A stretch of DNA of 64,000 nt from Limnanthes douglasii subsp. nivea. Its lineage: Eukaryota > Streptophyta > Magnoliopsida > Brassicales > Limnanthaceae. A model generated the notes under the pieces. It saw only the letters and a program-made list of their open reading frames with translations. It had not been told where the DNA came from and made no database searches. Both the position numbers and the translations under genes were made by a program. Position 1 is the first letter of the stretch. Every line of letters begins with the position of its first letter. Shown here piece after piece: positions 11,640 to 22,990 of this stretch. The DNA lies in assembly GCA_036936605.1 (NCBI GenBank), contig JAUPFV010000001.1:249734925-249798924 (forward strand). The letters run 5' to 3'.

Positions 11640-12120
11640 ACCGGTAGGTGAAACTAAGAAATTAATTTAATCGGCCCTCCGGAAGGTTAAAATTAATTTT
11701 CTTAAGGATCCTAGGCTTCGAAAGGTTCGGGGATTAATTTAAATTCAAATATTATCGGCCCTCCGGAAGGTTCACGTTTGGGTTTAAATTAATTATGAAC
11801 GGGAGAAAATTATTGAAAATGGTCTTTGTGCTGATTTTAATTTTAATTAGATGAATTCGGCCCTCCTGAAGGTTTCATCGGTACTTAGGATAAATTAAAT
11901 TCAGCCTTACAATTTTTTGATTTTAAGTAGGTGAAATCGGCCTTCCGGAAGGTTTCACCGGTACTTAAGAAAATCAAATTATGGTTATTTTAATATATGT
12001 AAATGACATCGGCCCTCCGGAAGGTCTCATTGGCAATTAGAAAATTAAAATAATGATCATAGTATTTTTCTCAAACTCATAAAATTTCATGTTAATTTGA
12101 TTTGCCCTCCGGTATCTATT
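11640..12120 (+). repeat. Leader repeat array with the palindrome ccttccggaagg
   Basis: Between the PBS and gag, about six copies of cggccctccggaaggttt, some imperfect, recur every 70-100 bp (near 11675, 11755, 11860, 11938, 12009 and a partial at 12104). Most are flanked by AT-rich aatttaat-type sequence. The core is a near-perfect palindrome, so the leader RNA could form a row of small hairpins. No ORF runs through it. Confidence 0.85.
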
Positions 12121-12228
12121 ATCAATGAATTTTATGTTTTACATGTATTTGTCATGTTTATGCACATGTTTTCAGTTATATGTCAAAATGCTAGATGTGC
12201 TTTGTGTTGTTTGTTCCTATTATAGTAT

Positions 12229-12911
12229 CCATGGGTTACAATTTGTTGGGGAATCGTCCACCAACGTTGGATTGTTCGGACTTCCAATGGTGGAAAGAAG
12301 AAATGTTGCTGTTTTTAATCTGTACATGATTACGACTATGCATTGTTAACTCCCAAACCATCTCCCCTTAGTCCGGAAAGTACACCGGATGAAACTAAGG
12401 CTGATGAAAAGTGAGAAAGGTCAAATAAGTTATGCATGGCGCTCTTGTTACAGGGAATAGCAGTAGCATTGCGTGGGGCTGTCCCTAAAGGTGTTACCAC
12501 TGCCTCGGTCTTTCTCACGGAGATTGAGAAAGCCTTTGCCAAAAAAAAAAAAAGTATAATGGCAAAGGTAAAATCCGGGAGCACATTCTGGGAATGTTGA
12601 TGATTTGCCAAAGGTTAAAGGCAATCGGTTTAGACTTACCTGAGGAATGCATAGTGGGATTCACATTTCATTCGCTGCCAGACCGGTTTAAGTATTTCCA
12701 GTCCACCTATAACTGCATGCGAGAAAAGTGGAATATCAATGAATTGATTTCCCACGCTGCACAGGAGGAGGAAAGACTTAAAGGCACAGCGCTTGAGGCT
12801 AATGTGATTACATCACCAAATAAGGCAGGACCTAAGCGGAAGGCATATGGCAAAGGACCAGGTCAAGGTTCGGTCAACAAGAAAGGTATAAGGCCCTGGA
12901 CAAGTTCATAA
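12229..12911 (+). pseudogene. Copia gag remnant
   Basis: An ATG at 12229 opens MGYNLLGNRPPTLDCSDF, a typical copia Gag start with a following WWKEE. A stop comes after about 35 codons; another (tga near 12419, where Trp is expected) and a frameshift around the A-run at 12541 follow. The second half (12594-12911) reads LKALGL-like LDLPEECIVGFTFHSLP and then EKWNINELISHAAQEEERLK, the conserved UBN2/Gag block. The zinc knuckle is missing: the sequence passes straight into integrase at about 12885. Confidence 0.85.
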
Positions 12912-13577
12912 CTTTTAAGACCGAGGTTAAGAAACAACTTGGTAAAGCATTAAGACCGTTAGATCTGACCATGGTGGTGAATACTATGGTAGATATGATG
13001 GATCGGGTGAACAACGTCCAGGTTCCTTTGCACAGTACCTAGAGAAGTGTGGAATAGTCCCTCAATACACTATGCCTGGTTCACCTCGCATGAACGGTGT
13101 ATCTGAGAGACGGAACCGAACACTAAAAGATATGGTTAGAAGCATGATAAGTCACTCATCTCTACCATTATCTCTCTGGGGGGAAGCCATCAAATGTGCC
13201 GCTTATATACTCAATCGAGTACCCACAAAGGCTACTGTTAGGACTCCATATGAGCTTTGGAACGGGCGTAAACCTAATTTAAAGCATCTGCATGTGTGGG
13301 GTTGTCCAGCTGAGGCGAGGCCTCACAAACCTCAAGAAAATAAACTGGACCCAAAAACAGTTAGTTGTTTCTTCATAGGTTATTCCGAACATTCTAGAGG
13401 GTTTAAGTTTTATGATTCTCTCACTGGTACAATATTTGAGACAGGAACGGCCAAGTTTCTAGAGGATGTTGAGTTTGGGGGGAAGAATAAGGGAACATAT
13501 GTTGATTTTGAGGAAGAATCCATAAAGATTCATGAAGGTTTAATAGGGATACTGAGATATCTGAAGATTGGGCGGTA
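12885..13577 (+). pseudogene. Copia integrase, truncated at its N-terminus
   Basis: After the deletion junction the sequence reads [15 protein letters not shown], then after a +1 shift [19 protein letters not shown] (second catalytic Asp). From 13072 it is open: [19 protein letters not shown] (catalytic Glu) and the C-terminal GKRP-like part [16 protein letters not shown]. The zinc-binding HHCC domain and the first catalytic Asp are gone, as is all of protease. The integrase is therefore inactive. Confidence 0.9.
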
Positions 13578-15454
13578 ATGCCAATCATTTCGATCCCATT
13601 AGAACAAGGTAATCCTCAGATTAACACTGATGCTTCACTTGAGGGTTCTAACCAGGATACAAAGATTCAGGTAGAACAAGAGGAACCTCAAGATAATCTT
13701 CCACAAGGGAATCAAAATGACATCGTTCATAATGATCAAACTCTACCTCCTCAAGAAGTGCAACAAGAGGAAATAGTGCCATTAAGAAGGTCCACTAGAG
13801 AAAGGAAGAGTACTATAGGTCCAGAATTTATAGTATATCTTCAGGAGCATGATGAGTTATGTGCTGGAACTGTAGATGATCCCTCATCCTACAAACAGGC
13901 CATGGCAAGCTCTGAATCTCAAAAGTGGATTGACGCTATGAAAGAAGAGTATAAATCAATGCAGGATAATGCGGTATGGGATCTTGTCCCATTACCTGAA
14001 GGGAAAAAGGCAATTGGTTGTAAATGGGTTTACAAAACCAAACGCGATTCCCTGGGTAATGTGGAAAGACATAAAGCACGTCTTGTAGCGAAAGGTTATA
14101 CTCAGCGTGAAGGGATTGATTTTAAAGAAACTTTCGCTCCAGTATCGACGAAGGATTCCTTTAGAACAATCATGGCATTAGTTGCACATTTTGACCTTGA
14201 GCTTCATCAGATGGATGTTAAGACCGCTTTTCTCAATGGTAATATTGAGGAAACGATCTACATGATGCAACCAGAACACTTTGTAGCAAGTAACTCAAAA
14301 GATCTGGTTTGCAGACTTAAGAAATCCATTTATGGGCTTAAACAAGCTTCTCGTCAATGGTATCACAAATTCCTTGAGGTGATAGTCGGTTATGACTTTG
14401 AGATCAACTCGGTTGAGGATTGTGTTTATCACAATTTCAGTGGGAGTAATTTCATATTTCTTATATTATATGTGGATGACATATTGCTTGCCTCGAACAA
14501 TAAGGAATTGTTACACACTACAAAAAGATTTCTATCAGACAAGTTTGATATGAAGGATCTTGGTGATGCCAGTTTTGTGTTAGGAATCCAGATACATCGA
14601 GATCGTTCTCGTGGTATTCTTGGATTATCACAAAAAGTATACATTAAAAGTGTGTTACAACGTTACGGATTGGCAGGTTGCAAACCCCTAAGTACCCCTA
14701 TAGCAAAGGGTGACAGACTTAGTCTGAGTCAATGTCCTAAGACAAAACTTGAGATTGAGGAAATGAAAACGGTCCCTTATGCTTCTGCAGTTGGGAGTTT
14801 AATGTATGCTCAAGTTTGTACTAGGCCGGACATTGCCTTTGCTGTAAACATGTTGGGGAGATATGTTAGTAACCCAGGAATGGATCACTGGAAAGCAGTT
14901 AAAAGAGTACTCTGATATCTGCAAGGAACAAAGGGGCACATGTTGACATATAGGAAGTCGGATAAACTGGAGATCATCGGGTATTCCGACTCGGATTTTG
15001 GTGGATGCGCAGACACATTAAAAAGCACGTCAGGAAACATATTCTTATTGGCTGGAGGTGCAATATCCTGGAAAAGTGTAAAGCAAACACTTACTCATCG
15101 TCCACCATGGCAGCAGAATTTGTTGCATGCTTTGAGGCATCAAACCAGGCACTATGGCTGCGGAATTTTGTTACTGGATTACGCATTGTACAAGGGATAG
15201 AAATCCCTATGAGGTTATATTGCGATAACAATTCCGCAGTGCAGTACTCTAACAGCAACAGGAGCGCGTCTAAATCCAAACACATAGACATAAAGTTTCT
15301 GTCTGTTAAAGAAAGAGTACAAATGGGTCAGATAAGTATAGAGCACATCGGTACAAACTCCATGATAACAGATCCCCTAACAAAGGTGGTTTTGCCTAAG
15401 GTTTTCCAGGGACACACCATCAGTATGGGTGTAGTTGATTTAGAGGATTGTTAG
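13578..15454 (+). pseudogene. Copia reverse transcriptase and RNase H
   Basis: Open for 445 codons from 13578: an acidic linker, a RRSTRERK motif, then the RT core (WVYKTKRDSLGNVERHKARL, QMDVKTAFLNG, YGLKQASRQWY) with the catalytic YVDD at 14469-14480. It stops at TGA 14913-14915 where Arg (CGA) is expected before YLQGTKG, probably a CpG decay. RNase H continues in the same frame (SDSDFGGCADTLKSTSG), then shifts frame near 15095. It ends with KSKHIDIKFLSVKERVQ and a proper stop at 15454. Only these two lesions break an otherwise well preserved RT-RNase H. Confidence 0.95.
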
Positions 15455-15839
15455 TTTCAGTGGGAGAGTTTGTAATAGGATCTGATGTTATATATTGCAG
15501 TATTGTGCACATTAAAGTTTATTGCAATATATATATGCTTGGAAATATTTATTGATATTTGTACAGTATTGGATCTCCAAAAGTAGGAACCATTTAAGAG
15601 TAGATATGTACGATTACAAGCCATATTACTCTTATGCCACGCTCCATAATTGGCCCAAGTAATTGATTGATAATGGTAATGTGATTACTGTTGCATCCTA
15701 TTGTTCACATTACGAGAAAGAGGTCTTTAGTCCTTTATTGTTATCAGTCATGTACGGGGTTGTACCGTTTGTCCATTGACAATGAATATAGGGATCCCAT
15801 TAAAGTTGAATATGTATTCTTGAGTAGCATATGACGGTC

Positions 15840-15851
15840 CAAGTGGGAGAT
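15840..15851 (+). other. Polypurine tract of the copia element
   Basis: The stretch caagtgggagat lies immediately before the 3' LTR, the normal place for plus-strand priming. Confidence 0.85.
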
Positions 15852-16523
15852 TGTTGGAATATATTTATTTAATATATTTATAGACTAACAATAATTTGGA
15901 CCGATATGCTAAATAAACATATTCGATTATTGTCTTAAGGAAGTCCAAATTAAAAGTAGTCGAGTTAATTATTTAATTAACTAAATTGGACTTATGGGTA
16001 AAAAGGCGTTATGGGCTCAAGTGTGGTAACCGGGTTGAATTTGGGCACTGTGATGAAGAGGGCCCAAATCTCAACACTTAAGCCTGAATTAATAAATCAG
16101 GGATATAAATTGAATTATCAATTTATTGGGTTATGGTCCCGGACACAAGGAAGTAACATAGGATGGGCTTTACAATGTTGGGCTTCACATTGTAAAATCT
16201 ATAAATAAGGGGCTAGGTTTAGGTATTTCATCACTCTAAACCCTAATCAGAAATACGGCCGCTTCCTTAGTGTCTGGAAACCTTTTCCTTCTTCTCTAAT
16301 CTGATTCTGCAGGTCTCTTAGTTTCATAAACCGTAATCGCCGGAAACGTGGAATCGCTGAAGAACGCAAAAGAACTGAAGAGAATACTATATGGATAGCA
16401 GCAGGCAAACCCGTAAGTATTCTTGATTTTCTGTTTCTTCTATAGATGAATCTAGCAAAAGGGTTTAACTTTTTCCGCGATTTGTTATATATTATTTGAT
16501 GCGATTTCGAATAAAATATAACA
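15852..16523 (+). repeat. Copia 3' LTR (672 bp)
   Basis: By eye identical to 10395-11066 over the full 672 bp. It is followed by the target duplication TGTAA. Confidence 0.98.
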
Positions 16524-18325
16524 TGTAATTTTTAAATATTAGCATGATCTTTTACACTTTCTAGATGAGCTTGGTTTATATTCATATTCACGTTGATTAG
16601 GTTTGTGGCCTCTTAAATTTAACATTTTGGCTTGACTTATAACAATGATTTTAATTAAAACCTTTATAACATGACATTGAAAATTTTCTTAGCATGCCCC
16701 GAGGGCGTAGGGCCCCCTTACCTAAAATATATGTTTTATAATTTTTTGTAAGGTAATAATTATTTAAATAATATTAAAATAAAAATCTACGCCCCCTTAA
16801 CTAAAATATATATTTTGTAATTTTTTTAAGGTAATAATTATTTAAATAATATTAAAGTAACAATTTTACGCCCCTTTAACTAAAATATATATTTTATAAT
16901 TTTTTTAAGGTAATAACTATTTAAATAATATTAAAGTAAAAATTTAAGATAATAATTGTTTTTTAGGAATGTTTTAAATTTAATGTCTGAAATAATGGTA
17001 GAAATGTTTTAATTTTAAAACTAATATATTGACTATTTTTAAGAAACTTTTTATATTAAAAGTCTCAAATAACTGTGGAAATTTTAATTTACAAAATTTT
17101 GGATTATGGCTATTTTTAAGGAATAATTTAAGTTACAAATCTTGAATATTTTAAAATAAAATTTTAAGTTGATATTTATAAATGGTTGGATATAGTCTTG
17201 ATTTTGTAAGTATTCTCAATTTGTTTTTGCCATAATTTGTTTTGATTTAATATTCTCTTTCTAATTAATTATATTTTATCTCTGGCTTTGGTTTAGAAAT
17301 TTCGATAAAAGAAATTTAAAAAAAGAGGAAAAGAAAGAACACGATCCGAAGGAGTTTCACCAATTTATTTTTTCAAGTATGTATATTTTTTGTTTCCTTT
17401 TAAAATTTTATTATTATTTTAATCTTAAAACACCTGTTAATCAATATTTTTTTCGGATCTGATTTGTGGTTTAGGAAAGTGAAAATACATTTACTTAGTT
17501 TAAAGGCAATATATATGGAAATATTTGTTTGTTTTTTTAAATAAAATTATATATTTATATTATAAATTATGTTTAATACAAATTTGATTTTAATTTTATA
17601 TAATTTTTACATAAAATTTTGATTTTATCTATATGTATTTAAAAAATATTTTTTTATATAAAAAAATTGAATTTATTTCCATTCATTTCTCAAAAATATA
17701 TTTTATATATTTATCTTTTGAAATATCTTTGAAATATCTTTTATATATTAGATGATTTTGTTATAGTTTTTTAAATATCTTTTAAAAATAATATATTAAT
17801 ATTATCTATTTTTCAAAAATATTTTTTTATAACAAATTTTATTTAGTTTTATGTAAATTTTAAAATATATTTTTAAGATATTAAATTTGGTTTTGTTATA
17901 TTCTATTTTATTTTATATATCTTTTAAAAATAATATAGTAAGATACATTAAGATTTATTGTTATATATATATAATTAAACCAAATAATAGTGTTGGTTCT
18001 TCAAGTAGCTCGAGTAATAATAATATTGATTCACCATAATAGTGTTGGTTCATTCATTTGAATGAATGAATATATAGTAGACTACGCGAACTTATTGAAA
18101 ATTCTGAATTCTGATAGTAATGTTAGAGATAAAATTCGACGAGAATTCGACGAGAATTTTGGCCCTCCTTACTTCAATTCCTAGATCAACCAAGTTTGTA
18201 TTAATTGGTTGAATATTCTTTTATACTATATCAGTCGGGCTTGACTTATAATCATGTTCGTATTAATTGGATGAATAAAATCTTACATATATTAGTAGAA
18301 CTTGAATTATAACTATGTTCTCTGT

Positions 18326-18369
<44 letters not shown>

Positions 18370-18998
18370 TATATAAATTAGTTATAATTTTCTAATTCAT
18401 TATTAGTTTCTTCCAATTGTTGATAATCGGAAAGAAGTCATGGGTAATATTTATTACCATCATCACTAACTTTGAGAGAATTACAAATATTTATTTCTTA
18501 GAGAATTATGAAGAAATATTACTATTATTATTTTTGGAGAAAATAATATCATTATTATTATCTTAGATAAACATTCCTAAAATTTAGGAGAATAATTTGT
18601 CATGGATATCATCGCTTTAGAAAATATTAGTTATGTCATCTTCGCTTAAAATTATTACCACTATATTGTAGGAGAATAATATTAAAATCGTATTTTGAAC
18701 CATTAGTTTATTATTGAAATTCAATTTTAGTATATTGAATTTTTTTAATTTATTTGCGTATATTTAAATGTTATTTTTATATGTTATTATTTTAAAGTAA
18801 AAATATGAATAAATATTTAATTTATTGGTAAGACATTTTATTTTTAATATCATATATGAAATCTCATTAAAAAAAAGTCGGCCACATAGTAAAATAAAAT
18901 GACACCAAGAAACTATTTTTTTTGCTTTGAACGATTTCAAATAGTGACTATTCCATAGGAATTTAAGTGTATTTTCATCCATATCGCTGGTACTTAAG
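16524..18998. other. AT-rich spacer without genes
   Basis: Extremely AT-rich sequence with no recognisable coding region. It includes the 80-bp tandem repeat (separate entry), a (TA)n microsatellite at about 18329-18365 and a duplicated attcgacgaga near 18135. A minus-strand ORF at 18764-18982 has biased low-complexity composition and is not supported. Confidence 0.7.
16703..16948. repeat. Tandem repeat of about 80 bp, three copies
   Basis: Three head-to-tail units start at about 16703, 16789 and 16870. Each opens with a C-rich cgcccccttaactaaaata and continues with an AT-rich part containing taaggtaataattattt. The C-run start makes each unit stand out in an otherwise AT-rich region. Confidence 0.85.
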
Positions 18999-19165
18999 CT
19001 CCTTTATGTCCTTTTGATATTTGAACAGTTCATCGCAATTATGATCCAACTTTCCACAAGTTTTATCTCTCGTTTCCTGAAACACATTTTTTAGACACAA
19101 ATATGCGTCTCCGAAATTTCTCACCTTCAGCTTTACATGGTACAATTGTGTATTAAAGTCTCATA

Positions 19166-20220
19166 ATGTTCGGCTCTAACATGGGAGTGATAACATCGTT
19201 CCTTTATCAAATTAGTGGTCATTTGTTTTTCTATGCTCAAACTGTACCACCTATCAGTCTTAGTTTTGATGCTCAAACTCTATCCGAGCCGACGTTTGAC
19301 AAGTCAGTCTATGATGAGTATGATGATGACTTAGATGATAAAGATCTAATTAATGTTGAGGAGAAACTTGTAGATCGAGATATTGTCTCTAGGCTTCAGT
19401 ACACCAAACTACATCGCTTCAGAGGCTCTATTGAAGAAGGGCTGCAAAGTGGCAACTTTTGTTGTGGAGATGCATCTTCCAGGTATTTTATGTTATCCTA
19501 AAATCAATCCTTTGATTCGGTTTTCTATGGATACATGTTTTCGTGTTGGAAAACGGAAGATGGTATTTTTGTGTTTGAGATTATGAATAGATTGATTGAA
19601 GAAAATAAAAGTGTTTTGATGAATAATAGATTATGTTTTGTGATAGAACCTGGAGGAGTTTTTGGCGATAGTTGGGGAAATAAAAGAAGGAGTAAAAAGT
19701 TAAAAGTTGAAGATTGCAGTGTTTTGAATCTGCTGGTAGAAATATACTCTGAAGAACTTGAGAAGCCATATACTATTTAACAAAGAAGAATTGTTTCTTT
19801 CTGCAGGGATTACAGTGTATGGATTTACGCTGGATATGACAACTCTGCATTACTATATTTGGCATTAAGATGTCTCTTGTTTTATGGTTTCTTAGCCAAT
19901 TCCACCAGGTAGAATAGGATCATACTCACAAAACTCTGCTAGCATCTTATAGCACGGACACGAGGCTGGTGGTTTGGGACTTTAGCAAGATCGGAGAAGA
20001 GCAGTTGAAAATAGAATCAGAAACTGTAAATGTGCTGATGGATTTCGATGAACTCAAGGCTGTTCAATAAGGTCTTGGAACTGCATTTGTGCTTCTGATG
20101 GATAAGTAAACAAATGTGATGGAAAGACTAAAAGTTGGTAGGGTTAAGCTTGAAGAAATCGAAATACTTCAGGGATTAACTAAACAGATTTAAGAACATA
20201 GAATCGGTACAATGGGTGAT
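19166..20220 (+). pseudogene. Gene-like exon fragments, product not recognised
   Basis: Composition becomes less AT-rich and several open stretches appear: 19166-19501 (acidic DEYDDDLDDKDLINVEE), 19535-19780 (KNKRRSKKLKVEDCS-like) and, out of frame, about 19975-20160 (DTRLVVWDFSKIGEEQLK, vaguely like a WD-repeat blade). A GT follows ccag near 19481 and ttctgcag precedes 19808, which could be splice sites. Stops separate the pieces. I do not recognise the source gene, and the fragments could come from more than one gene. Confidence 0.35.
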
Positions 20221-20254
20221 TGAGCAGCGTGTCCTTGTTGTGTAAATAACTTTT

Positions 20255-20470
20255 CTCGTCTACTTGACCCGATTGTATTGCATGATGATATTGTCCGCCC
20301 TATCTTTCCTAGTCCAATTATTTGCAAGGTTTTTTATGGAGCCAATAATGACATTCTCGGCTGCAAAAGGACTTCCATATATTTTTTTTCTTACTTTCTT
20401 CGACATGCATGTCGTCAAAGCCACATATATCACTTGTATAATTTATTTAAAGCATATGTAATGTAGATAC
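20255..20470 (+). pseudogene. RRP6-like 3'-5' exonuclease fragment (tentative)
   Basis: The frame beginning at 20255 reads LLDPIVLHDDIVRPIFPSP and then ICKVFYGANNDILG. This resembles the conserved block of plant RRP6-like DEDD-type exonucleases (from memory, of the form LHD..LRPVF..PSICKVFHGADND). The resemblance is lost after about 40 codons, with a frameshift into the remaining part. No other exonuclease block was found nearby, so at most one exon survives. It could be an abandoned host gene or a captured fragment. Confidence 0.45.
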
Positions 20471-20626
20471 CAACAAGTTATTACACAATGAACACCTGAA
20501 ACAACGCCTCTCTGCCAAAAGGGTGGCCAACGAAAATTCATCTTTTCCCGATGACAAATTCTATCTTCTTCTCGAGGCTAGTCGGTGTTCAAACATAATT
20601 TGCCTACAAATCTTTCAATGTTTTGA

Positions 20627-21196
20627 CTTGCTTGTAACTCTTTCAATGTTTCTATGTTTTTAATTTGGGGTCGAATGTTTTCCAAATGGGGAAAGATGAT
20701 GTTGGTAAGACTGCGAACATGCTAGTTTCTCGCTGAAGTATTGGAATCGGGTCAAACAGGTACTCAAATCGAAGCTTTCGACGAGCCCGTTAGATTTCAA
20801 AATTGTGATTTATCACAAAGTTTGGTACCCAAATTCGACCCATAAAGCCCTCAAAACCCAGTTTTTATATTTAGGCTTTTTTATTTAGACATTTATGTAA
20901 TTTTCTTTATTTGGAATTAGATTTTTCGGTAGTGTTATATAAAACATCCTATACCCTATTTTTCCGTCAGACTTTGATGAATAAAAATTAAGAATTTTTT
21001 ATTTGTCATTGAGTCTGTTTATCTCTAAACTAGGGTTAGGGTTTATATGTACTCTATTTCGTCTTCTTCTTTCTTGTGTTTTGTAGTCGTTTGTTCTCTC
21101 TCTTATATTACCTCCACGAGTATGCAACTTATACAGACGCACAATAATATCATATTACTACAAGCATTTAAAAACATTACTTCAAATATAGTTTGA
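20627..21196. other. Left part of segment A, non-coding
   Basis: No ORF of note. It contains a TATA-like gttatataaaac near 20935 and a telo-box-like aactagggttagggttt near 21035, a combination seen in plant promoters and LTRs. By position it would be the region downstream of the minus-strand pol, so an eroded LTR is possible, but I could not find its partner. Confidence 0.5.
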
Positions 21197-22990
21197 ACTG
21201 CTCAATATTTCATAGGTGTTGTAGAAGTCTCCCCTGTTCATCGTGAAGATGGTATGTACAAGTCTTGACTCGCTCTACCACCACATAAGGACCTTTCCAA
21301 TTTGGAGCGATCATCCCAAGCCGCTTATCTTTTGTATGGAGATATACATTTCTTAAAAATTTATCACCCACCTTAACATCCCTCTGTTTTACCATCGAAT
21401 TATAACAATTCTTCATCAAAGTTTGATAGTGAGTCGAACTCAAATGCATTCTAACCTTTTTCTTTTTAATCAAGTCAAGTTCTGTCATTCTTGTCTCTTA
21501 ATTTGGCTCCTCGAAATAAAGAAGTATTATATAAGAAGGTAACGTTGATTCAAAAATACTTACAACATTTATTCCATATACTAAGGCAAAAGAATTTTAT
21601 TGAGTAGCTTCTCGAGGAGTTAATCTATAAGTCCACAACACCTCTTGCAATTAATTAGGCCATTTCCCGGCAGAACGTGTCCAAATTTTCTTTAAACCTT
21701 CTAAAATAGTCATATTAGTTACTTCCACTTGGTCGTTGCTTGAGGATGGAAAGGTGTTGAAAACATTGTGTAATACCTTTTGAACTGCAAAAAGAAGCCA
21801 TTTATCTATTGTTAATTCCAGGGCCTTTATTTTTAGTAATCTTGAGGAACTCTAAAACGACAGCATATATCATCCATAATGAATTTGATAACATCATTGG
21901 CTCTTGTAGCAGATAATGGTTCAGCTTCGGCCCATTTCAAAAAATAATCCACTTTTACAATGATCATTGACGCCCTCCATAAGCCATAGGTAATGGTCTT
22001 ACTAGATTTATTCGTCATCTATCAAAGGGTACTACTTCGGATATAGAAGTAAGTGGGATTGATGGATTATCAATATAATTGGCAAAACGTTAAAAAGTAT
22101 CATAGTTTTGAACTAACTTTTTAGCAGCACTCATAATCGAGGGCCAATAATAACCTTCCAACAAAACCCATCGCGTCAAAGACTTAAACCTATAATGAGC
22201 TAAACCTTCCCCATCATGTAACTCAGATAAAATCTCTTGAGATTCCTGTTTACCCAAACATCATAACAATGGTCTACTTGAATACTTTTTATAAAACACT
22301 CCATCTAACACTATATAACCATGAACCTTGTGTCTCAATCTCTAAGCTGATTTAATATATTGAGCTAACATACCTCGAAGTAAAAAATCTATTATATTGT
22401 ATTGCCAGTCACCTCGAATTATATCGGTAGTGACAAAAACCTCCTCAATGTACTTACATTATTCGGATCGCATCAAATTCAAAGGACTTTCATGTAGCAA
22501 TAACCACAGATATTCTTCTGTGTATGCAATAGTTGCTAAAGAATCAGCAACTGTGTTGTCTCCTCGATTCATATGCTCAACAACTACTTTATAAAAAAGA
22601 AGACTTAACCCTCGAACTTCACGAAGGTATATAATTAATTTATATTTCTTAGCCTCGGACACTCCTGTCATATGATTCGCTACTAGCTGCGAATCTGTCT
22701 CTAGTCTAACTATTTTTGCCCCACAAATATGAGCAAGCCTTAACCCAACTAATGCACCCCAGTATTTAACCTCGTTGTTTGATGGAAGAAATTCGAATCA
22801 AATAGCATGGTACATAGCCTCCCCAAAAGGAGAAATTAATTGAACCCCTGCACTTGATTCCAGTATACTAGATCTGTCATCAGTTTAAACCATCCATGTT
22901 AAAACCACTTGCTAGCTGGACTGCTGCTAGGGCTTACCCATTTATTTTCTTCCGAAGAAATTTGTTGTTTAAAGAAATTTATCAAGTTTA
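21197..22990 (-). pseudogene. Tat-lineage pol fragment (second RNase H and integrase), segment A
   Basis: On the minus strand, from high to low coordinates: second RNase H (about 22905-22450; SSAGVQLISPFGEA, then PSNNEV, then LETDSQLVANHMTG), integrase zinc-binding region (about 22240-22100), integrase core (about 22020-21780; VKVDYFLKWAEAEPL) and integrase C-terminus (21488-21210; PNWKGPYVVVERVK). Stops and shifts interrupt every domain. Its upstream end at about 22990 is abrupt, with no RT or gag. It contains the empty target site (ACTTC at 21721-21725) of the Tat element that inserted in segment B. Confidence 0.85.
21721..21725. other. Empty target site corresponding to the Tat insertion in segment B
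   Basis: Here segment A reads ttagttACTTCcacttggtcg without interruption. In segment B the same five bases flank the Tat element on both sides (31601-31605 and 40821-40825). Confidence 0.95.

Larger units (their letters stand above)
10395..16523 (+). mobile_element. Complete but defective Ty1/copia LTR retrotransposon (6,129 bp)
   Basis: Bounded by two 672-bp LTRs that begin TGTTGG and end TAACA, with a perfect 5-bp target duplication TGTAA on each side (10390-10394 and 16524-16528). It has an initiator tRNA-Met primer binding site and a polypurine tract. The gene order integrase then reverse transcriptase then RNase H is that of copia elements. The interior is damaged: gag has stops and a frameshift, and protease and the front of integrase are deleted. 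A stop and a frameshift also break RT-RNase H. I see no difference between the two LTRs, so the insertion is very young although the element is defective. Confidence 0.97.

Noticed and set aside
18329..18365. (TA)n run
   Set aside because: Ordinary microsatellite.
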